From NCBI GenBank assembly GCA_964435775.1, contig CAYTAP010000023.1, positions 1 through 38,019 of the forward strand: DNA of 38,019 nucleotides. The letters are read 5' to 3'. The stretch is from CAYTAP01 sp964435775. GTDB lineage: Bacteria; Planctomycetota; Phycisphaerae; Tepidisphaerales; Tepidisphaeraceae. The translations under genes and the position numbers were made by a program. Below are positions 24,737-32,071 of this stretch, piece by piece. Each line of letters opens with the position of its first letter. Positions within the stretch are counted from its first letter, which is position 1. Under the pieces are notes generated by a model. The model was not told the origin of the DNA and did no database searches. It worked only from the letters and a program-made list of their open reading frames with translations.

Positions 24737-26167
24737 TTAATGTCCCAGGAGCGAAAGGACGCTTTGGGGGCTGGAGTTGGCGGTCGCCAGGACGCTGGTG
24801 CCGGCCTGGGTGAGGATTTGGGCGCGGGTGAGGTTGGAGGTTTCGGTGGCGAAGTCGGCGTCACGGATTGAACTTTCGCTGCTCGTGACGTTTTCCAGCG
24901 CCACGGAGAGGGAGTTCATGTTGGTGTCGAGGGTGTTCTTCTCGAACGCGCCGAGGCGCCCTCGGAGGATGGCGACCTGGCTGATCGCCTTCTCGACAAT
25001 CTGGCTGGCCCCGCGGGCGTTGCCGCCGACGAGGGTGCTGCTGCCGCCGGTGACGACATCGTTGAGGAATCCGGTGGTGGCATCTCCAAGTTTGCTGGCG
25101 GCGACGGATTGGATGCCGACGTTCACCTGCTGATTGGAGTTGACCTGGGCGCCGAGTTGGAAAAGGGCGCCGCCGCCTGTGATGGCGAAATTGCTCTGGC
25201 CGACCCCCACCGTCTTGGAGAGGGTGAAGTTGAGGTCGAGCGTGGCGGTGTTCATCTTGATGTCCAGTCCATCGCCGACGGTGAGCGCGCCGTTGACGGT
25301 GGCGACGGCGTCGCGCCCGATCTCGCGGCTCTTGGCCGAGCCGCCGGCGTCAGTGGTGGCGAAACCGCCGGATTGGGCGGTGACGGAAACGAAGCTCTTG
25401 GAACCAAATCCGGTGGAGTAGAAGGAAATGCCATCGGTGGCATCGGCGGGATTGATCAGCCCGGCCGAGACGCCCGTTGAATCCTTGATGGAGTTGACGG
25501 CGTAGGCGATGGCGGACGCCTTGGTTCCGGCGGTGAAGGTGAGGGTATTCACCCCTTCGCGCCCGGTCACTTCGAGGGTGACGTTGGCGGTGACGGAACT
25601 GGCCGCGAAATTAAGGGCGGCCGGCCGGGCGCTGGTCAGGACATCGACATGCACGGGAATGTCCGTCTGCGTGCCGAAGTTGGCCTGGTTGATCTGCAGC
25701 GCCTGGATGGCGGTGGAATCGACGCCGCTGGTGATGTAGTCGAGGCTCCCGTTGATCAGGTGCAGCCCGGCGAAGGTCGTCGAGTTGCTGATCCGGGTGA
25801 TCGAATCGACGGCCGAGTCGACCTGAAGCTGGTTGGCGGCGATTTCGTCCTGAGAGAGGGCGCCGGAGTTGGCGGCCTGGACGACGAGGCTCTTGATGTT
25901 CAAGAGCAGCGACGCGACTTCGTTGAGCGCACCCTCGGCGGTCGAGATGACGTTGCTGGCGCGCTGCGAGTTGTCGACGGCCTGGTTGATGCCGGCGATC
26001 TCGGAGCGAAGACCTTCACTGGCGATGAGGCCGGCGGGGTCATCGGCGCCGCGGTTGATCTTCAAACCGCTGCTGAGACGCTGCAAGGTGGTGTTGAGGG
26101 CTTTTTGACTGTTGGCCAGCCCGCGCTGGGCAGTCATCGATGCGACATTGGTATTAATACGGGCCAT
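24737..26167 (-). CDS. fliC: Flagellin
   Basis: Filament subunit exported through the flagellar type III system. 476 residues. The N-terminal D0/D1 region begins MARINTNVASMTAQRGLANS and contains LSSGLKINRGADDPAGLIASEGLRSEI in the conserved form. The C-terminal D1/D0 region contains RGRLGAFEKNTLDTNMNSL, then VTSSESSIRDADFATE and ends VLSLLGH. The middle (about 170-400) is variable and holds a flagellin-IN-like motif (ASAIAYAVNSIKDSTGVSAG). ATG 26167 has GGAGGA 5 nt upstream; the longer frame to 26299 only runs through the leader. The leader contains two predicted CsrA hairpins. It is the last gene of the fliW-csrA-fliC set and lies convergent to the ABC transporter. No clear terminator was found downstream. 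Confidence 0.97.
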   Translation of the reverse strand: MARINTNVASMTAQRGLANSQKALNTTLQRLSSGLKINRGADDPAGLIASEGLRSEIAGINQAVDNSQRASNVISTAEGALNEVASLLLNIKSLVVQAANSGALSQDEIAANQLQVDSAVDSITRISNSTTFAGLHLINGSLDYITSGVDSTAIQALQINQANFGTQTDIPVHVDVLTSARPAALNFAASSVTANVTLEVTGREGVNTLTFTAGTKASAIAYAVNSIKDSTGVSAGLINPADATDGISFYSTGFGSKSFVSVTAQSGGFATTDAGGSAKSREIGRDAVATVNGALTVGDGLDIKMNTATLDLNFTLSKTVGVGQSNFAITGGGALFQLGAQVNSNQQVNVGIQSVAASKLGDATTGFLNDVVTGGSSTLVGGNARGASQIVEKAISQVAILRGRLGAFEKNTLDTNMNSLSVALENVTSSESSIRDADFATETSNLTRAQILTQAGTSVLATANSSPQSVLSLLGH

Positions 26168-26169
26168 AT

Positions 26170-26185
26170 CAATCCTCCATGATTG
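26170..26185 (-). promoter_or_regulatory. Predicted CsrA site over the flagellin Shine-Dalgarno
   Basis: In the flagellin mRNA, CAAUC and GAUUG form a 5-bp stem around the loop AUGGAG. The loop carries the ANGGA CsrA core, and the GGAGGA Shine-Dalgarno runs through it, two nucleotides before AUG is approached. Geometry equals that of the second CsrA site in Bacillus subtilis hag. Confidence 0.65.
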
Positions 26186-26231
26186 TTGATGGCAGACCGG
26201 GGTTGAACGATTCAAACCCGGAATGTTGTGA

Positions 26232-26250
26232 GGTTCCGATCCCTGGAACC
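26232..26250 (-). promoter_or_regulatory. Predicted upstream CsrA site in the flagellin leader
   Basis: In the mRNA, GGUUCC and GGAACC form a perfect 6-bp stem around AGGGAUC, which carries the ANGGA core. It lies about 47 nt upstream of the second site, close enough for one CsrA dimer to bridge both. Confidence 0.6.
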
Positions 26251-26329
26251 CGAAGGCGGCGAGCCTGGTGGGATGTCTCGGCGTTGAGCCCCCGCTCACG
26301 CGAGCGGGCCATTGGCCAGAACACCCCGG

Positions 26330-26581
26330 TTACTTCTTGTCTTCCCTGGCTAGACCATTGGGACTGATCTTTCCGAGACCCGAAAGATCCTCGGGTTTGA
26401 CTTGGGCCGCCGCGCGGTTTTCGCGGCGGATGGCGTCATAAACTTCCTTGCGGTGAACGCTGATCTCCTTGGGGGCATTGATGCCCAGACGAACCTTGTC
26501 GCCGCGGATATCCACCACGGTGACTTCGATGTCGTCCCCAATCATGATCGTTTCATCCCGCTGACGGGACAGCACCAACAT
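26330..26581 (-). CDS. csrA: Carbon storage regulator CsrA (RsmA)
   Basis: RNA-binding homodimer that blocks translation of target mRNAs at GGA hairpins. 83 residues: MLVLSRQRDETIMIGDDIEVTVVDIRGDKVRLGI and then APKEISVHRKEVYDAI contain the five beta strands and the RNA-contact arginine region. A tail of about 20 residues (AAAQVKPEDLSGLGK and on) is longer than in gamma-proteobacteria. ATG 26581 has AAGGAG 6 nt upstream; the long upstream frame is leader. It lies between fliW and flagellin, the arrangement in which FliW binds CsrA and releases flagellin translation. Its own leader carries a near-consensus CsrA hairpin, suggesting negative autoregulation. Confidence 0.97.
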   Translation of the reverse strand: MLVLSRQRDETIMIGDDIEVTVVDIRGDKVRLGINAPKEISVHRKEVYDAIRRENRAAAQVKPEDLSGLGKISPNGLAREDKK

Positions 26582-26651
26582 TACTGGCTCCTTCCTGGGT
26601 GAGGAGAGTGATCGGTCCCCGCCACAGTGGCGCGAATCGAGCAATCTCTCC

Positions 26652-26692
26652 AAAGGGCCCGGAACGCAACGAAGGTTCCTCGGGGGCCCTTT
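26652..26692 (-). promoter_or_regulatory. Long hairpin in the csrA leader
   Basis: AAAGGGCCC (26692-26684 on the minus strand) pairs with GGGCCCTTT (26660-26652), and an inner GGAAC/GTTCC stem closes a 9-nt loop. No T run follows in either direction beyond three Ts, so I read it as leader structure and not a terminator. Confidence 0.45.
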
Positions 26693-26697
26693 GATGT

Positions 26698-26719
26698 CAC
26701 GCGACATCCGTGTCGCGTG
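26698..26719 (-). promoter_or_regulatory. Predicted CsrA hairpin in the csrA leader
   Basis: Perfect 9-bp stem CACGCGACA/TGTCGCGTG closing the tetraloop CGGA. The stretch CGACACGGAUGU matches 10 of 12 positions of the in-vitro selected CsrA consensus RUACARGGAUGU, including the ACA/UGU pairs that close the loop. It lies about 117 nt before the csrA start. Confidence 0.65.
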
Positions 26720-26738
26720 GCATGGCCGAGCCAAGTCC

Positions 26739-26744
26739 ATTATA
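26739..26744 (-). promoter_or_regulatory. Candidate -10 element upstream of csrA
   Basis: A perfect TATAAT read on the minus strand, about 155 nt before csrA and upstream of both leader hairpins. No good -35 hexamer stands 16-18 nt before it, so the promoter is tentative. Confidence 0.4.
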
Positions 26745-26945
26745 GCTCAAGCCATGCGATCCCTGGTGCGAACGCACTGGTTTTGCGGGCAAAATCATCG
26801 GTATCGACCGGTCGCAACATCCATGCGTAGCGGTCGAATCGATTGTGACGCCGGAATCATCGCGGGGATGAGCTTCCGGGGCGCCTTGCCCTGACAAAGC
26901 AGTGCGGGCGAGACCGCTGGGGAGGGCGGTCATTGGCGGGCATGA

Positions 26946-27395
26946 TTACGCCGACTTGGCGAGGGGCACCTCCTGTTTGAGTTGGAGCAGGGGCTGACGG
27001 GTCGTCCACTTTTTATCGGTGAGGACAACCTGGGAGCCCAGACGGTTGGCGACGTTGATCACAAGCGGCCCCAGGAGGTTGCCGGTGAGCCAGTCGCCGA
27101 CCTTGTTGCAGATGACGAAGGTCTGGGCCTGGGCGGCGTCGGCCAGTTCGATCTCCTCCTGCGTTTCCTCGCGGACGGGGACGATGTAGTCCTTGAAGTA
27201 GGTCGTCGGATCGGTGACGACGAACGCGAGGTTCGGGTCTTCGACGGCCTGGAGCCAGAAGAAGTAATTTTCGCTGCTGGTCTGGATCAGCGCGAAACGG
27301 GTGTGCCCGGGGAAACCGAGCAGTCCCTTGGGAAAGTGCATGATGCGTTCGTCATCGACATCGATGGCGCCGAATCGCGTGGTCTGGATCGTCAT
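26946..27395 (-). CDS. fliW: Flagellar assembly factor FliW
   Basis: 149 residues. FliW binds flagellin and, when flagellin has been exported, binds and inhibits CsrA. Signature stretches are FGAIDVDDERIMHFPKGLLGF, FALIQTSSENYFFWLQAVED, NLAFVVTDP and the C-terminal GPLVINVANRLGSQVVL. ATG 27395 has CGGAG 5 nt upstream; the further 88 codons of open frame are not FliW-like. It precedes csrA with a 364-nt gap that carries the csrA leader structures. Upstream lies a 467-nt gap with a sigma-54 promoter near its far end, a palindrome GGCGCGAATCGCGCC near 27421-27435 and a CGCGGAGA-type repeat. Confidence 0.96.
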   Translation of the reverse strand: MTIQTTRFGAIDVDDERIMHFPKGLLGFPGHTRFALIQTSSENYFFWLQAVEDPNLAFVVTDPTTYFKDYIVPVREETQEEIELADAAQAQTFVICNKVGDWLTGNLLGPLVINVANRLGSQVVLTDKKWTTRQPLLQLKQEVPLAKSA

Positions 27396-27690
27396 GCGAA
27401 CTCCGTTTCCTTTCGCGGGGAGGCGCGAATCGCGCCGCCGGCCGCGGGGTGAACTCGGGAGCACGGAGGCTCCAATCGAGTCACGACAACAGATGGGGGC
27501 ATCCGGCCCGTGTTCCGCGGGGGAGACAATTCCCCTGCGCCATCCGACTGAACATTTGGAACGCCGGGTGAAACCACCCGTCATTCCGCGTCCGCTTCCG
27601 GCGGGCGCTGTAGGGTCGCGTCGGTCTTCCATACCGAAGTCGCGACAACTTACGATCACTTCCGAGGCGGATTCACCGCTGCGACAGATT

Positions 27691-27720
27691 CACCGCGGAG
27701 ACGCGGAGAGCGCGGAGAGA
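27691..27720. repeat. Short CGCGGAGA-type tandem repeat
   Basis: ACCGCGGAG, ACGCGGAGAG, CGCGGAGAGA: three imperfect copies with a period of 8-9 nt, thus distinct from the 7-nt arrays. A direct repeat ATTCACCGC lies just to the left (27671 and 27689). It is inside the predicted fliW leader. Confidence 0.6.
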
Positions 27721-27837
27721 TCTGATTGCTTCAGTGATGCCTCTTCGCGCTGTTCTTGCGCCTGGCGGCAACTTTTACCTCGCTCCCCTCCGATTATTGC
27801 GTTTACTTTGATTACACTTCATATGTATTCCGACTCA

Positions 27838-27853
27838 AGCAATCCGCGTGCCA
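27838..27853 (-). promoter_or_regulatory. Sigma-54 promoter for fliW (and possibly csrA-fliC)
   Basis: Reading leftward: TGGCAC-GCGGA-TTGCT, a perfect match to the -24/-12 consensus TGGCAC-N5-TTGCW with GG and GC exactly 10 nt apart. It lies 10 nt after the flgL stop codon and is oriented toward fliW, predicting a start near 27826 and a leader of about 430 nt. Late flagellar genes are often under sigma-54 in other bacteria. Confidence 0.75.
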
Positions 27854-27862
27854 TGATTTTGG

Positions 27863-29776
27863 TCAACTGAGAAAATCGAGCAACGACTGATTCATGATGC
27901 GGCTGGCGCTTTGGAGCGTCGCCTGGAGGCTCGTTTGCAGGGTCTGGAACCGGGTGATCGCATCGGTGTAATCGACATCCGAGAGGTTGGAGAGGAGGCT
28001 CTTGGTCGCGAGATTCTCATCCTCCAGGCGATTTTGTCGCGACTCGATCTCCTGAACCCGCGCGCCGGTCTGGCCTCGCACGCGGGTGACGCGGTCGAAA
28101 TCCTCCTTCAAACCGGCGGTGGCGGCGGTGATCGCGCGCTGGTCGTTGGTGGTCAGGGCATCACGGAGCCTGTCGAGGTTGGCGAAGACGCCGGACGCCG
28201 CCACGGGGTTCACATCGACGCCGGAGATCGTGGACCCGACCGCCGGTGCGGTCAGACCAAGGTCGGCGGCGGCGGTGGAGAAGTTTTGCGGGACCACCGA
28301 AAAGGGGTCAGACCCCGATACGCTGTTGTCCGTCAGTTGAATGCCGTTGCCCGTGGTGGCGAAACTCGCCATCGTGTACCCGGCGGCGGCGTTGATGGCG
28401 TTGATCACATCCTGCGTGGTGGCCAGGCCGGTGAGATCGACGCTGACGCTCGTGCCATCGCGCTTGTTGATCTGGAAATCGACGCCGTCAACCGTCCCAA
28501 CCCCCCTGCCGCCGTTCAACTCGCTCAAGGGTGTGGCGGCGTTGAAGCTGCGGATGCCCAGATCGTCGGCGGTCGTTCCGCCATTTTCGCCGATGGTCAG
28601 TTGGGCGCCTTGAGTGGAATTGAGGATGTTGATGCCGGTGCCGGCGGCATTGATCTCAGCGCGGACCCCCACCCCGGCGCCGTTGATGCGGTTGAGCATG
28701 TCCTGGACGGTTGCAGCGCCGGAGAAGCTGATTGTTTTGCTGACCGAGCCATTGGTGATTTGCAGGCCGCTGGTGAGGTCGATCGGAGAACCAGCGCGAA
28801 GGTCGGCCAGCGCGGTCAGCGGGGTGACGGATGGATTGACACTTGTTCCGGTCAGGGTGGGTCCGGCGGCGGACTGGCGGATGCCGAGGTCTTGCGCCAT
28901 GGACCCGCCGCCGATGTCGGTGACGGCCAGGTTGTCGCCGGGCGCGCCGGTGAGGGTAAGGTTCTTACCACCGGCGGGGATGGAGGCGGTGACGCCCAGG
29001 CCGGCGGTGTTGATCGCGTTCACAACGTCCTCCATCGTGTCGGCCTTGGACAGATCAACGATCACCGGCGCGCCGACGCCGGTGGATATGCTGATGAGTC
29101 CGGGGCGAACGCCATCCCCGCCGGCGCCCTTGAGGTCAATGAGACGTGTGGCGGCGCTTAAGGCCGGCGACAAGTCGGCCGAGCCCTGGATGCGGGTGGA
29201 CAACGCGCCGAAGACGGCGTTGCCATCGACCATGAAGCCGACCTGGGTGTGTTCATCGACGGTGTTGGCGAGGGTTGTGGATGAGCCGACGAACTGGATG
29301 CCGCCGTTATTCTCGACGAACGGAGGAGTGGTGGATCGGTCGCCGCCGAAGATGTAGACGCCCTGGGTGCTTTTGTTGGCGAGACTGAGCATCTGGCTGT
29401 AGAGACTTTTGACCACCTCGGCGGCGCCGGCGCGGGCGGCGGGGGTGACATCCGAACCGACGTTGGCCGAGCCGATGTTCTGCGCCTGCTGAAGCAGGTC
29501 GTTGATGTCGCCGAGGGTTGAATCGGATTGGCCAAGCAGGTTTCCGGCCTGCTTGAGATTGGTGGAATAGGCGTTGCGCTGTTCGAGCGTCTTCTGAAGT
29601 TGCATGACGATCGCGGCGTCACCGGGATCGTCGCTGGGGGTGTTGAGGCGCTTGCCGGTGGCCAGTTCGTTCTGGACATCAAGCAGTTGCTGCTGGGTGC
29701 GCGGGATCGTGCTCGTGGCGATGGAGGTGCGGAGCAGGTTGCTCACGCGGGCGATTTGAAGGGGGATGATGGCCAT
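27863..29776 (-). CDS. flgL: Flagellar hook-associated protein FlgL (HAP3), enlarged
   Basis: Junction protein between hook and filament. 637 residues, about twice the enterobacterial length. The N-terminal flagellin-like helix region (VSNLLRTSIATSTIPRTQQQ, LLDVQNELATGKRLNTPSDDP) and the C-terminal one (VEIESRQNRL-like QEIESRQNRLEDEN, then LSNLSDVDYTDAITRFQTLQ) are typical. The middle carries three related repeats of about 75-90 residues (about 226-300, 336-408, 424-500), each with a flagellin-IN-like core (VVNAINTAGLGV, MLNRINGAGVGV, VINAINAAAGYT) and ending near DLGIR or DLGLT. ATG 29776 has only a weak Shine-Dalgarno. Upstream is a 152-nt gap with a REP-like inverted repeat, then flgK. Confidence 0.93.
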   Translation of the reverse strand: MAIIPLQIARVSNLLRTSIATSTIPRTQQQLLDVQNELATGKRLNTPSDDPGDAAIVMQLQKTLEQRNAYSTNLKQAGNLLGQSDSTLGDINDLLQQAQNIGSANVGSDVTPAARAGAAEVVKSLYSQMLSLANKSTQGVYIFGGDRSTTPPFVENNGGIQFVGSSTTLANTVDEHTQVGFMVDGNAVFGALSTRIQGSADLSPALSAATRLIDLKGAGGDGVRPGLISISTGVGAPVIVDLSKADTMEDVVNAINTAGLGVTASIPAGGKNLTLTGAPGDNLAVTDIGGGSMAQDLGIRQSAAGPTLTGTSVNPSVTPLTALADLRAGSPIDLTSGLQITNGSVSKTISFSGAATVQDMLNRINGAGVGVRAEINAAGTGINILNSTQGAQLTIGENGGTTADDLGIRSFNAATPLSELNGGRGVGTVDGVDFQINKRDGTSVSVDLTGLATTQDVINAINAAAGYTMASFATTGNGIQLTDNSVSGSDPFSVVPQNFSTAAADLGLTAPAVGSTISGVDVNPVAASGVFANLDRLRDALTTNDQRAITAATAGLKEDFDRVTRVRGQTGARVQEIESRQNRLEDENLATKSLLSNLSDVDYTDAITRFQTLQTSLQATLQSASRIMNQSLLDFLS

Positions 29777-29809
29777 GGGGACTCAGATGAAACCTCAGCA
29801 TTTTCCGAT

Positions 29810-29881
29810 GTAGGGTCCGTGGTACCCCGCGGACCATTGTTCACTGGCCGAAGATGGTCCGCGGAGTACCACGGACCCTAC
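29810..29881. repeat. REP-like inverted repeat, GGTCCGC family (long form)
   Basis: 28-nt arms, 29810-29837 and 29854-29881, complementary with one mismatch, enclose 16 nt. The outer 10 nt (GTAGGGTCCG) and inner 10 nt (GCGGACCAT end) equal those of the 10294-10396 copy; the arm centre is TGGTACC here. It lies between flgK and flgL and would form a very stable hairpin in their mRNA. Confidence 0.88.
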
Positions 29882-29928
29882 AAAATCTTCATTGCAACGA
29901 GCTATGCCGCTCAATTCATTTCTCCTTC

Positions 29929-31635
29929 TCACACAAGGCTCAAAACGGTTTTCATCATTTCATCGACGGCGCTGATCAATCGGGCGGCGGCCTGGAAGCC
30001 GCGCTGCTGGCGCATGAGGTTGACGGCCTCCTCATCAAGGCTGACGCCGCTGAGCGCTTCGCGCTGGGCGGTGAGGGTTTGATTGACGGTGCTCGTCGCC
30101 TCGGCGTTGCTCTTGGCGGTATCGACCGCGACAGAGATGCCGTTGATGATCTGTTGATACTTGTCCTTCAGGCTGACGCCACCAAGCACGGGAAGGGGCT
30201 GGTCCTCCATCGCAGCGATGGCGATGGCGGTTTGATTGTCGGTCGGCTGCCCATTTTGCGCCGCGGCCAGGAGCGATGGATTGCTTTTCACAATGTCGTT
30301 CACCGCGATGGTGGTGGCGTCGGTGCCGGTGAAAAAGGAGTTGATGCCAAGCGCCGCGAGTGTTCCGCTGGAATCCTGGCTGAAGCTGACCTCGACCGCA
30401 GCGCTGGAGGCTTTGATCGACAGCTTGCCGGCGCTGATCGAGGCCTGCACATCGCCGACGGCATTGAGGCTCGCGGCCAGCGAATTGAGCGTCGTGTCAT
30501 CGCCATTGAGCCCGTCGAGGTCCGCCTTGACGAGGGTGCTGGTGACGAGCCCCGTCGCCTTGTCCTTGACATGAACGACAAAGCTCCCGTTTTGCGGGAC
30601 GAACTTCAGACCGCTTGTGGGATCGTTCAGCGCGACGGTGGGATCATCGACGGCGTTGGTGGCGGTGGCGCTGGCGAAGCCCGTCAACCCCTGGCCGGAG
30701 GAATGAATCTTGTTGAGCTGGAAAATCAGGTTGCCGGCGTAATCGTCGAGCTGGGTGACGGCGTTTTGCAGGTCGTTGGTGCGAACGGAGTAGAGGGCGC
30801 CAAGTTGGCCGCTGTTGTCGAGGCGCATGGTGCCGTTGTTGGATTTGAAGACAACGGTGCTGGCGACGACGCCGTTGACGGTCTGCTGCTTGAGGGCGAC
30901 GCCCATGCTCTGGGTGCCCATGACCAGCGGGTCGGAACCGACATAGACGTTAAGGGTGCCGTTGTCCTGGGGGATCGTTTTGATATTGATGAGCTGCGCG
31001 AGCTTGCCAAGAACGGCGTCGCGCTGATCGCGCAGGGCGTTGGCCTGCCCACCGGCGCCCCCTTCGGCGATGACGATCTGGCTGTTGAGGCTCGCGACTT
31101 GTGATGCGAGTTGATCGGCGTTGTTCGCCAGCGCGCCCAGTTGCTTGTCCACGTCGCCACGGAGGTTTCCCAGATCATTGCGGATGGTGGTCAGGGCGCT
31201 GGCGAGACTTTGGCCGTTTTGCACGACGACCTGGCGCAGGCCCATGTCCTGGGGGGTGTTGGCGAGATTGGACCAACTGGCGAGGAAGCCGCTCATGCGC
31301 GATGAGAGGTCATCGTCACCGAGCTCGTTGAAAATCGATTCGATCCGGCCGAGCCACTGCTGGGTGGTGTCCGCGCCGGCGGCGTCGGCGGCGCTGCCGC
31401 GAAGGCGCCCTTGCAGCGCTTCATCGATCTGCCGCTGGATGGCGGTGAGATCAACGCCGGTGCCGACGAAAATGCCGGGCTGAAGCTGCTGGTCCCTGCT
31501 GGGAAGGAGGGTGCTGGTTTGGCGCGTGTAGTTGGCGTTGCCGGCATTGGCAATGTTGTTGCCGGTGACCTGCAGCGCGGCCTGCTGAGCCGCGAGGGCG
31601 GAGGTGCCGATGTTGAGTGCGCCGGTTAGTGACAT
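29929..31635 (-). CDS. flgK: Flagellar hook-associated protein FlgK (HAP1)
   Basis: First junction protein on the hook. 568 residues. N-terminal MSLTGALNIGTSALAAQQAA then LQVTGNNIANAGNANYTRQT is the rod/hook-family signature. The internal helices GFLASWSNLANTPQDMGLRQ and VASLNSQIVIAEG, with NALRDQRDAVLGKL, are typical of FlgK. The C-terminal GVSLDEEAVNLMRQQRGFQA then RLISAVDEMMKTVLSLV closes the coiled coil. The ATG at 31635 touches a 7-nt array (AAGGATG on the plus strand, CATCCTT in the mRNA), so no purine-rich Shine-Dalgarno precedes it. The upstream neighbour is the four-helix-bundle gene, an unusual insertion between the FlgN-like gene and flgK. Confidence 0.95.
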   Translation of the reverse strand: MSLTGALNIGTSALAAQQAALQVTGNNIANAGNANYTRQTSTLLPSRDQQLQPGIFVGTGVDLTAIQRQIDEALQGRLRGSAADAAGADTTQQWLGRIESIFNELGDDDLSSRMSGFLASWSNLANTPQDMGLRQVVVQNGQSLASALTTIRNDLGNLRGDVDKQLGALANNADQLASQVASLNSQIVIAEGGAGGQANALRDQRDAVLGKLAQLINIKTIPQDNGTLNVYVGSDPLVMGTQSMGVALKQQTVNGVVASTVVFKSNNGTMRLDNSGQLGALYSVRTNDLQNAVTQLDDYAGNLIFQLNKIHSSGQGLTGFASATATNAVDDPTVALNDPTSGLKFVPQNGSFVVHVKDKATGLVTSTLVKADLDGLNGDDTTLNSLAASLNAVGDVQASISAGKLSIKASSAAVEVSFSQDSSGTLAALGINSFFTGTDATTIAVNDIVKSNPSLLAAAQNGQPTDNQTAIAIAAMEDQPLPVLGGVSLKDKYQQIINGISVAVDTAKSNAEATSTVNQTLTAQREALSGVSLDEEAVNLMRQQRGFQAAARLISAVDEMMKTVLSLV

Positions 31636-31670
31636 AAGGATGAAGGATGAAGGATGAAGGATGAAGAATA
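31636..31670 (+). repeat. 7-nt tandem array (AAGGATG type), left member of an inverted pair
   Basis: AAGGATG four times, then AAGAATA, in phase and starting at the base next to the flgK start codon. Its complement is at 32039-32066. Confidence 0.9.
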
Positions 31671-31672
31671 CA

Positions 31673-31987
31673 TCACGATTTTTTTGCTTTGGCGGCTTTG
31701 ACGGCGGCGACGAAGATACGGATCAGTTCGTCGCCCTCTTTCATTAGGGGTGCAAGCTTCGCTTGCGGCATTTGATTGGTTTCGACCAGTAATTCCAGCC
31801 AGTACATCGTCTCGTCCAATTCTTGTAGGCCAGCCTCCATTTTGCTGATGAACTCCGCGGTGGACCTGACGCGATGCGCTTCCCGATAATGCGCGCCAAC
31901 GGATGTTCCGCTGCGAAGCACCTGCCGCCCCATCACCTGCGCCGCCGGATCGCGGGGAATTGCGGCAAACAAATGAACCACGCGCAC
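31673..31987 (-). CDS. Four-helix-bundle protein, 23S rRNA-IVP/S23 family, with an in-frame TAG in its N-terminus
   Basis: 104 residues if started at GTG 31987. IPRDPAAQVMGRQVLRSGTS then VGAHYREAHRVRSTAEFISK, MEAGLQELDETMYWLELLVE and LMKEGDELIRIFVAAVKAAK match the small four-helix-bundle family first known from 23S rRNA intervening sequences and later from many standalone genes. Its function is unknown. The same frame continues upstream as RTKAFAVRVV, a typical family N-terminus, then a TAG at 32006-32008 and eleven more codons to an ATG at 32041 that has an AAGG Shine-Dalgarno. So the natural gene probably began at 32041 and is interrupted, unless the GTG is used. It has no flagellar role that I know of and is bracketed by inverted 7-nt arrays. 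Confidence 0.75.
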   Translation of the reverse strand: MRVVHLFAAIPRDPAAQVMGRQVLRSGTSVGAHYREAHRVRSTAEFISKMEAGLQELDETMYWLELLVETNQMPQAKLAPLMKEGDELIRIFVAAVKAAKAKKS

Positions 31988-32038
31988 CGCAAATGCCTTC
32001 GTGCGCTACCGCAAGTCCGCCTGATGTTGATCTGAACT

Positions 32039-32066
32039 CATCCTTCATCCTTCATCCTTCATCCTT
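32039..32066 (-). repeat. 7-nt tandem array (CATCCTT type), right member of the inverted pair
   Basis: CATCCTT four times in phase: the complement of 31636-31670. Read on the minus strand it is AAGGATG, and it overlaps the ATG at 32041, supplying both a Shine-Dalgarno and a start codon to the four-helix-bundle frame. Confidence 0.9.
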
Positions 32067-32071
32067 ACGCC

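Noticed and set aside
26652..26692. Terminator between fliW and csrA
   Set aside because: The hairpin is strong but only three Ts follow on either strand, and csrA lies just downstream.
29890..29925. Sigma-54 promoter before flgL (GGCAT and TTGCA on the minus strand)
   Set aside because: Spacing between GG and GC is 11 and not 10, and the -24 element is poor.
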